Below the pieces are notes generated by a model. The model was not told the DNA's origin, did not search any database, and was given only the letters and a program-made list of their open reading frames with translations. A stretch of 5,789 nt of DNA from an uncultured Bryobacterales bacterium (lineage in GTDB: Bacteria > Acidobacteriota > Terriglobia > Bryobacterales > UBA6623), in NCBI GenBank assembly GCA_946887065.1, contig CAMPKL010000266.1, positions 1-5,789 on the forward strand, in the 5' to 3' direction. Shown piece by piece: positions 1-4,720 of this stretch. The translations under genes were made by a program, and so were the position numbers. How positions within the stretch are numbered: the first letter of the stretch is position 1; each line of letters begins with the position of its first letter.

Positions 1-787
1 CGGCGAAGAAGACGTTGCCGTTGCGATCCAGGCACAGGAGCTTCGGCCCGTTCAGATCCGGCGAACTGTCGCCCGGTTTGATCAACGTTCGAATACGGCC
101 GCTCGTGTCAACAACGCGCAGGGCATTTCCGCGGCGCTCCAGGACATACACATTGCCTGCGGCATCCGCCGTCACCGCCCGCGGATCGACCAGCGGACTC
201 TCCGCCGCAACCGCGCCGTCCGCCGGCACGCCTTCCTGGCCATTGCCCGCCACCGTCGTCACCATTCCGGTCCCCAAGTCGATGCGCCGAACTCGCTTGT
301 TCGTCAAATCGGCGACGTAAAGTTGTTTGCCGTCCGGCGCCAGATCGATGGCGAAAATGCCGTTGAAGGCGGCTTCGGTCGCCGGGCCGCCGTCGCCGGA
401 ATATCCTTTCTCGCCATTGCCGGCAACTGTGACCGTCGCGCCCGTAGCAACGTCGCGGCGCAGGACACGGTTATTGTGCGTGTCGGCGATAAACAATTGG
501 TCTTCGCCGTTCATCACTATGGCGTGCGGCTCGCGGAATGCCTCACCGCCCGCTACCAAAGATGTCTCCCCCGCCCCGTCAATACGGATCAGCCGGCCGC
601 CCGTGTATTCGATAACAAACAGATTGCCCGCCCGATCAAAGGCGACACCGAACGGCTCGATGAAGCGAATGTCACGCGCCGAGACTCCCGGTTCCCCGCC
701 GCCTCCGCCGGCGACAACCTCCACCGAGGCAGCCGGTAACGAGGCAACGGCAAGCGCCGCAAACAGTCCGATCCAAAGCATCCGCAT
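1..787 (-). CDS. Secreted NHL-repeat beta-propeller protein (C-terminus beyond window)
   Basis: The minus strand is open from an ATG at 787 to the window edge, giving 262 residues without a stop; the C-terminus is missing. Residues 1-20 (MRMLWIGLFAALAVASLPAA) look like a Sec signal peptide, so the protein is probably periplasmic or extracellular. NHL-type repeats follow at about 43-80, 85-123, 142-182 and 200-236, with a fifth beginning near 246. Each has the pattern PxG(V/I)xxD...GNLFVxE/AD...NRVxRxD, and several end in VAGNG or VAGG. The block GYSGDGGPA at 128-136 is typical of bacterial NHL proteins. NHL propellers bind ligands or partners, and the sequence does not show which. Met3 is an alternative start. 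The gene is divergent from rhaM across 109 bp. Open frames on the opposite strand here are shadows. Family confidence is high; function is unknown. Confidence 0.88.
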   Translation of the reverse strand, partial: MRMLWIGLFAALAVASLPAASVEVVAGGGGGEPGVSARDIRFIEPFGVAFDRAGNLFVIEYTGGRLIRIDGAGETSLVAGGEAFREPHAIVMNGEDQLFIADTHNNRVLRRDVATGATVTVAGNGEKGYSGDGGPATEAAFNGIFAIDLAPDGKQLYVADLTNKRVRRIDLGTGMVTTVAGNGQEGVPADGAVAAESPLVDPRAVTADAAGNVYVLERRGNALRVVDTSGRIRTLIKPGDSSPDLNGPKLLCLDRNGNVFFA

Positions 788-794
788 GGGCGTT

Positions 795-800
795 ATCTTA
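795..800 (-). promoter_or_regulatory. Candidate -10 box of the NHL gene
   Basis: On the minus strand the hexamer TAAGAT ends 7 bases before the ATG at 787. No TTGACA-like -35 is visible 16-18 bases upstream, and no Shine-Dalgarno lies between the box and the start. If the box is used, transcription would begin at or very near the start codon. Support is weak on its own and comes mainly from the same arrangement at other genes in the window. Confidence 0.3.
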
Positions 801-839
801 GCGGGATCGCACTCTACCGCGGCGCTGAAAGTTCGACAA

Positions 840-864
840 GTTGCAACAGCCTGAGTCGGACTCA
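840..864. promoter_or_regulatory. Two perfect palindromes in the divergent NHL/rhaM gap (possible operators)
   Basis: GTTGCAAC at 840-847 is a perfect 8-base palindrome. TGAGTCGGACTCA at 852-864 is a perfect inverted repeat with 6-base arms around a single G. Their centres are about 14-15 bases apart. They sit in the 109 bp between divergent starts, where a dimeric repressor or activator could act on both genes. I do not recognise either as the site of a named regulator. Palindromes this short can occur by chance. Confidence 0.35.
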
Positions 865-883
865 ACCGAAGGGCGCTTTCCGG

Positions 884-889
884 CACAAT
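884..889 (+). promoter_or_regulatory. Candidate -10 box of rhaM
   Basis: CACAAT differs from TATAAT at two positions and ends 7 bases before the ATG at 897. The intervening AGGCGGG is purine-rich, but it lies too close to the ATG to be an ideal Shine-Dalgarno. No convincing -35 is seen. Confidence 0.25.
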
Positions 890-896
890 AGGCGGG

Positions 897-1220
897 ATGG
901 AAAGAGTCTGCTTTTTGATACGGGTCAAGCCCCGACACCTCGAGGAATATAAGCGGCGCCACCGCGAGGTCTGGCCCGAGATGTTGCAGGCGCTGCGTGA
1001 CACCGGCTGGCACAACTACTCTCTGTTCTTGCAGGACGACGGCTTGATGGTCGGATACTTTGAGACGCCTGATCTAGAGGCCGCTCGCTCCGGTATGGCC
1101 GCGTTGGAAGTCAACTCGAAGTGGCAAGCCGAGATGCTGCCCTACTTCGCCGAAATCGAACCAGGCAAGCGTCCCGACGAGTCGTTCGTGCGGCTCGAAG
1201 AAGTCTTCCACTTGGACTAA
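897..1220 (+). CDS. rhaM: L-rhamnose mutarotase
   Basis: This 107-residue protein matches the RhaM/RhaU family (E. coli RhaM, from memory, is 104 residues). The family interconverts the alpha and beta pyranose anomers of L-rhamnose in the cytoplasm and feeds the anomer that the next enzyme uses. The family signature EEYKRRHREVWPE at 16-28 puts Tyr18 and His22 at the same positions as the sugar-binding tyrosine and catalytic histidine of E. coli RhaM. HNY at 39-41 and the C-terminal LEEVFHL also match. The ATG at 897 gives the family's exact N-terminal register. It is the first gene of a two-gene operon with an oxidoreductase 4 bp downstream. Substrate could be another 6-deoxyhexose, since related mutarotases act on L-fucose, but the motif register favours rhamnose. 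Confidence 0.9.
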   Translation: MERVCFLIRVKPRHLEEYKRRHREVWPEMLQALRDTGWHNYSLFLQDDGLMVGYFETPDLEAARSGMAALEVNSKWQAEMLPYFAEIEPGKRPDESFVRLEEVFHLD

Positions 1221-1224
1221 CCCG

Positions 1225-2373
1225 ATGACGCTCTCGCACCTGCGCGCCGGGGTCATCGGCACGGGTTTCATCGGCCCGGTTCACATTGAGGCGGTCAAAC
1301 GGATCGGCGCCCAAGTCACCGCCGTCTGCGGCTCGACCAAGAGCGCTCAGGCAACGGCCGACAAGTGGGGCATCGCTGAAATCTACGGCGACTACGACTA
1401 TCAAGCCCTATGTAAATCGCGGAACGTCGACGTGGTGCACATTACGTCTCCGAACAAGGAGCACGTCGAGCAATCGCTGGCCGCGCTCGCTGCCGGAAAG
1501 CACGTGATCTGCGAAAAGCCGTTGGGCATGGACACGGCGGAAACGGCGCACCTAGTTGAAGCGGCGGCGGCCTCTGACCGCGTATTCGCTGTGAACTACA
1601 TGTGCCGGTTTTTCCCCGGCGTGCTGCAGATGCGCGAACTGGTGCAATCCGGCAAGCTCGGCAAAATCATACACGTCCAGGGACATTTCTTTCAGGACTG
1701 GCTGCTGAAAGAGACCGACTTCAACTGGCGCTTGTTGGCAAGCGAAGGCGGCAAGCTTCGCGCCGTCGGGGATATCGGCACACACTGGATCGATACGTTG
1801 TCGTTCATTTTGGGCGCCCGCGTTGATTCGGTTTTCGCGTCGCTCGAAACCTTCCACAAAACGCGCTTGCGGCCCGAAGGGCCGGTCCAAACCTTCGCGA
1901 AATTAGACCCAGCGAAGATGATCCGCTACGACGTGGATACCGAGGACCTAGCGAGCGTGCTGTTACGTTTCGAAAACGGCGTCCACGCCAATGCCTCGGT
2001 ATCGCAGGTGGCGGCCGGCTGGAAGTGCAGCTTGTATGTCGGAATCTATGGGACCGAAGGCAGCGTCCAATGGGACTTGCAGCAGCCAAACGAAATCATC
2101 CTGGGCCGGCGCGACGAGCCTAGCCAAGTCTTGCAGCGCGGCTCGGCCGGATTTCAGGAAGACGTGGCGCACTTCACGGATTATCCGGCGGGTCATCCCG
2201 AGGGCTTCCCGGATTCGCACAAAATGCACTGCCGCGCGGTCTATGAACACATAGCAGCGGGCGGCAAAGGTCCGGTTCTGTTCGCGACCGCGGCGGACGG
2301 TCATCGCGAAGTGGAACTTTGCGAGGCGATTCTGGCCAGCAGCGAAACCGAGCGCTGGGTGGCGGTCCGCTGA
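1225..2373 (+). CDS. Gfo/Idh/MocA-family NAD(P)-dependent sugar oxidoreductase
   Basis: This 382-residue cytoplasmic protein has the family's two-domain layout. The N-terminal Rossmann fold carries the dinucleotide motif GVIGTGFIG at 9-17, ITSPN at 73-77 and the hallmark CEKPLG at 96-101, whose Lys98 is usually catalytic. The C-terminal alpha/beta domain begins near 130 and includes GDIGTHWID at 182-190, with Asp183 and His187 as likely substrate and catalytic residues. A GHPEGFPDSH block at 323-332 is seen in a subset of family members. Such enzymes oxidise or reduce a hydroxyl or carbonyl of sugars or sugar acids; the exact substrate cannot be read from sequence. The 4 bp spacing after rhaM suggests an L-rhamnose-derived or related deoxysugar. 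The start has no obvious Shine-Dalgarno, so translation is probably coupled to rhaM. An intrinsic terminator follows the stop. Confidence 0.9.
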   Translation: MTLSHLRAGVIGTGFIGPVHIEAVKRIGAQVTAVCGSTKSAQATADKWGIAEIYGDYDYQALCKSRNVDVVHITSPNKEHVEQSLAALAAGKHVICEKPLGMDTAETAHLVEAAAASDRVFAVNYMCRFFPGVLQMRELVQSGKLGKIIHVQGHFFQDWLLKETDFNWRLLASEGGKLRAVGDIGTHWIDTLSFILGARVDSVFASLETFHKTRLRPEGPVQTFAKLDPAKMIRYDVDTEDLASVLLRFENGVHANASVSQVAAGWKCSLYVGIYGTEGSVQWDLQQPNEIILGRRDEPSQVLQRGSAGFQEDVAHFTDYPAGHPEGFPDSHKMHCRAVYEHIAAGGKGPVLFATAADGHREVELCEAILASSETERWVAVR

Positions 2374-2385
2374 TGCCGACCCGAG

Positions 2386-2412
2386 CCCAGCCGTGTGAGC
2401 GGCGGGTTTTTT
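2386..2412 (+). terminator. Intrinsic terminator of the rhaM-oxidoreductase operon
   Basis: CCC-A-GCCG pairs with CGGC-GGG around the 6-base loop TGTGAG. This gives a 7 bp all-GC stem with one bulged A, followed directly by six T residues (2407-2412). It starts 12 bases after the TGA at 2371-2373, as expected for a Rho-independent terminator. Confidence 0.82.
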
Positions 2413-2440
2413 GGAAGAACTTGTACAGGCAAATTCGCGC

Positions 2441-2446
2441 TAGGAT
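2441..2446 (+). promoter_or_regulatory. Candidate -10 box of the copper-binding lipoprotein gene
   Basis: TAGGAT ends 9 bases before the ATG at 2456 and lies just downstream of the terminator, where a new promoter is expected. Possible -35 elements (GAACTT or TTGTAC upstream) have poor sequence or spacing. The embedded AGGA could instead be a Shine-Dalgarno about 10 bases from the start, so the assignment is ambiguous. Confidence 0.3.
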
Positions 2447-2455
2447 GGCTAAATC

Positions 2456-2821
2456 ATGAAGCGCATCCTCTGCCTCCTTCTTGTCGCGTTCGCCATGGGT
2501 TGCAACAACGCCCCCGCGCCTGAGCCGGAACCGGAACCGGAGGCGGAGGCGCCCGCTGCGGAAACGCATCGCTACGAGCTGCAAGGCAAGGTGCTTCAAC
2601 TCCGCCCCGGCGACACCAACGCCGCGGTAATTGAGCACCAAGAGATCGTCGGCTTCATGGACGCGATGACGATGACCTTTCCGGTCAAAGACCCAGCGGA
2701 GTTCGCCAAGCTGCACGAGAACGACTACATCAACGCCGACGTCGTATCCAGCGACGACGAGTTCTACCTTGAGAACATCGAAGTCGTCGAAGCTCCGCCT
2801 GCCGCGGCCGAAGGACAGTAG
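2456..2821 (+). CDS. Small lipoprotein with CusF-like copper-binding domain
   Basis: This 121-residue protein begins with a lipoprotein signal: KR, a hydrophobic stretch, then AMGC with Cys16 as the lipidation site. The lipobox is slightly non-standard, with Met at -2. A Glu-Pro/Glu-Ala tether spans about 18-35. From about 38 to 112 it resembles the periplasmic CusF-type domain, a small beta-barrel that carries Cu(I) or Ag(I). The core is EHQEIVGFMDAMTMTFPVKD at 60-79. His61, Met71 and Met73 match the His/Met ligands of CusF. The ligand-capping Trp of E. coli CusF is replaced; Met68 sits nearest, as in the GFMxAMTM subgroup. It is probably anchored in a membrane, facing the periplasm, and buffers or delivers copper. 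No copper exporter or SCO/cytochrome oxidase gene is in the window, so its pathway is unknown. nadC starts 23 bp downstream. Confidence 0.8.
   Translation: MKRILCLLLVAFAMGCNNAPAPEPEPEPEAEAPAAETHRYELQGKVLQLRPGDTNAAVIEHQEIVGFMDAMTMTFPVKDPAEFAKLHENDYINADVVSSDDEFYLENIEVVEAPPAAAEGQ
2522..2551 (+). repeat. Imperfect hexanucleotide repeat coding for Glu-Pro/Glu-Ala
   Basis: Five 6-base units, GAGCCG, GAACCG, GAACCG, GAGGCG, GAGGCG, lie in frame in the lipoprotein tether and encode EPEPEPEAEA. Gain or loss of a unit would change tether length without breaking the frame. Confidence 0.7.
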
Positions 2822-2831
2822 CCGGCCGCGC

Positions 2832-2837
2832 TACTCT
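2832..2837 (+). promoter_or_regulatory. Candidate -10 box of nadC
   Basis: TACTCT (TAnnnT pattern) ends 7 bases before the GTG start at 2845, and no Shine-Dalgarno is visible in between. It lies in the 23 bp gap after the lipoprotein gene. nadC could therefore have its own leaderless promoter or simply be read through from upstream. Confidence 0.3.
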
Positions 2838-2844
2838 CGTAGCT

Positions 2845-3675
2845 GTGAGTTGGCATCACCCCGAAATACGTGAAGCGATCTTGCGGGCGCTGGCTGAGGA
2901 TATCGGCTCCGGCGATGCAACCACGGAAGCCTGCATCCCCCAGGACGCCCACGCGTCCGGTTATTTCTTGACGCGCGAGCCGTTAGTGATCGCGGGCCTG
3001 CCGCTGCTGCCCTTGATCTATACGGAAGAGGAGATCGAGACGCTCTGCGACGACGGCGCCTTGCTCGACGCCGAGGTAGTTTTCGCCCGGGTGCGCGGCT
3101 CCACGCGAAGGCTGTTGGCCTTTGAACGTACGGCGCTCAACTTCATGCAACGGACGAGCGGCATCGCGACACAGGCACGCAAGTTCGCTGAAGCGGTTGC
3201 CGGAACCGGCTGCACCGTACTCGATACTCGTAAGACCACGCCGGGTCTGCGGCGCGTGGAAAAACTAGCGGTCAAGGCGGGCGGCTGCGAGAACCATCGC
3301 GTGGGGCTGTTCGACGCGATTCTAATCAAGAACAATCACATCACCGCTGCGGGCGGCGTGGCCGAGGCGTTGCGGCGCTGCCAGGGGAGCGGCCTGTCGA
3401 TCGAGATCGAGGTGCGCACGTTCGAGGAATTGGATGCCGCCCTAGCGGCCAAAGCGAAGCGTTTGCTGCTGGACAATTTCACGCCTGTCCAAGCGCGGGA
3501 AGCGGTAAGGCGGGTCGCCGGACGGGCGACGACGGAAATCTCCGGCAACATTACGCTGCAGAATGTACGCGAGTACGCAGCAACCGGAGCGGACTTTGTT
3601 TCGAGCGGCGCCCTGACCCATTCGGTCCGGGCGATGGATATCAGCTTCAGGCTCGGGGCGCTTCAATCGGCGTAA
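2845..3675 (+). CDS. nadC: Nicotinate-nucleotide pyrophosphorylase (carboxylating), quinolinate phosphoribosyltransferase
   Basis: This 276-residue protein is a complete NadC (EC 2.4.2.19). It converts quinolinate and PRPP into nicotinate mononucleotide, CO2 and pyrophosphate in de novo NAD synthesis, in the cytoplasm, usually as a dimer. Family landmarks in order are EDIGSGDATT (18-27), ERTALNFMQRTSGIAT (94-109), DTRKTTPGLR (127-136), AGGCENHRVGL (145-155), IKNNHI (161-166), IEIEV (186-190), LLLDN (207-211), EISGN (231-235) and SSGALTHS (253-260). These include the basic residues and His that bind quinolinate and PRPP phosphate. The start is GTG; no ATG lies nearby in frame and the N-terminus fits the family. 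nadA and nadB are absent from the window. The 3' end overlaps the convergent PilZ-fusion gene by 29 bp. Confidence 0.96.
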   Translation: MSWHHPEIREAILRALAEDIGSGDATTEACIPQDAHASGYFLTREPLVIAGLPLLPLIYTEEEIETLCDDGALLDAEVVFARVRGSTRRLLAFERTALNFMQRTSGIATQARKFAEAVAGTGCTVLDTRKTTPGLRRVEKLAVKAGGCENHRVGLFDAILIKNNHITAAGGVAEALRRCQGSGLSIEIEVRTFEELDAALAAKAKRLLLDNFTPVQAREAVRRVAGRATTEISGNITLQNVREYAATGADFVSSGALTHSVRAMDISFRLGALQSA

Positions 3676-4720
3676 AGAGGATTCCCAAGCGAAAGGCTTG
3701 ACCGAGGAAATTGCAGTGGACGACGCGTCCGCGCTTCTCCAGCTCCACTTCGGTATCGCCCCACTCGAGGCTGCCCTTGACGACGATCGACATACCGATA
3801 GGCAGAGGCGAGTGCATGGTCAGGCCGACCCCGTATTGGGTGTAATCCACCAGGCCCGCGCTCATGTCGCGTCCGGCGTATTGGATTGTCATGCCGGTCG
3901 AGACGAATTCGGTACGCCGCGGAAACGCGCGGGCTTCCGGAGTGAACGCGGGCTGCCGCGTAGGTTCTACTTGGTCGGGGCCGAACAGATCTTCCGGCAT
4001 CTCCCCAGGCTCGGGTGACAGGCCCGCGAATAGGTCGGTCGGTTCTTCAATCTCAGGTTCCGTTTGGGGCGGCTCCTCTAAGACGGGAGGTTCATCCGCG
4101 GGCGGCTCGGCAGGTTCAGCCTCGATCGGCGGGGTTGCGGGCTCGGCGGCCGGCGGCCCCATGAGCAGACGGCAATTCAAGAACTCGTCGCCGGAAATGG
4201 AATCGTACGCCAGCGTGACTTCGACGCAGGCGATACCGACGCCATAACTGCCGGCGAGCCACGAGGCGGTCCCCAGCAGCTCTGGCGAGAAGCTCTCGGC
4301 GATGAGCAGGACGCGCTGGTGCTTATTGAGATCCCGGTAGTTCTCCGCAAGATAGGAGCGAAGATTTTGGCTCCCTTCCGGGCCAACCCGCCGCAGCAGC
4401 TCCTCCCGGTTCCAAGCCGCGATGCGGCTCGCTGAGCTGATCGCCCGGGCCAAGGGAGATTTGGCTTGAGTCGAAGTAATGATTACGACCACGACCGCGC
4501 CGCTTCTATCGACGGCCAGCGCATCCACATAGGATTCGGCGTCATCCGCAGCCGTCCGCAGGCCGTTGACGACCAACAGAAGCGATTCGCCGATCTCGCC
4601 AAAAAACTGCGTGGGGCTGTTGGCGATGAAATCGCCAAGTTCGTAAAACTCCTCAAGAGATCGCGTCTTGAGGTTGGCGAATGATACCAGCCGCTTGCCG
4701 ATTCGTTCGATTCTAAGCAT
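3647..4720 (-). CDS. Degenerate NucS/DUF91-like nuclease-fold protein fused to a C-terminal PilZ domain
   Basis: This 357-residue protein has three parts. Residues 1-187 resemble the PD-(D/E)XK fold of NucS/DUF91-type proteins. SLEEFYELGDFIANSP is followed by YVDALAVDRSGAVVVV, where Asp66 matches the first catalytic Asp. The expected E-x-K is replaced by Ile80-Ile-Thr82, so cleavage is unlikely. RVLLIAESFSPELL and SWLAGSYGVGIACVEV (136-168) match the rest of that fold. Residues about 188-262 form a Pro/Glu-rich linker with DLF at 229-231 and 244-246. Residues 263-352 look like PilZ: RAFPR (264-268) fits RxxxR, DYTQYG (292-297) fits D/NxSxxG with Thr for Ser, and GRVVH plus FRLGILF close the barrel. 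It may sense c-di-GMP and pass the signal to a partner. The ATG at 4720 is preferred over TTG at 4732 because GGGGA precedes it by 5 bases; it overlaps the upstream gene by 8 bp. Confidence 0.75.
   Translation of the reverse strand: MLRIERIGKRLVSFANLKTRSLEEFYELGDFIANSPTQFFGEIGESLLLVVNGLRTAADDAESYVDALAVDRSGAVVVVIITSTQAKSPLARAISSASRIAAWNREELLRRVGPEGSQNLRSYLAENYRDLNKHQRVLLIAESFSPELLGTASWLAGSYGVGIACVEVTLAYDSISGDEFLNCRLLMGPPAAEPATPPIEAEPAEPPADEPPVLEEPPQTEPEIEEPTDLFAGLSPEPGEMPEDLFGPDQVEPTRQPAFTPEARAFPRRTEFVSTGMTIQYAGRDMSAGLVDYTQYGVGLTMHSPLPIGMSIVVKGSLEWGDTEVELEKRGRVVHCNFLGQAFRLGILFTPIEAPRA

Noticed and set aside
327..854. Long plus-strand open frames (175 and 138 codons) in the left end
   Set aside because: They lie antisense to the NHL-repeat gene, whose minus-strand translation has a signal peptide and clear repeats. 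The plus-strand proteins are low-complexity Ala/Ser/Pro/Arg sequences with no family pattern.
2174..2716. Minus-strand open frame of 180 codons across the terminator
   Set aside because: It crosses the ends of two confident plus-strand genes and the terminator. Its Arg-rich repeats are the antisense reading of the Glu-Pro tether.
3686..3700. Hairpin CAAGC-GAAAG-GCTTG ten bases after the nadC stop
   Set aside because: The 5 bp stem has no following T-run and lies inside the PilZ-fusion coding sequence, where it encodes conserved-looking barrel residues. It is not a convincing terminator.
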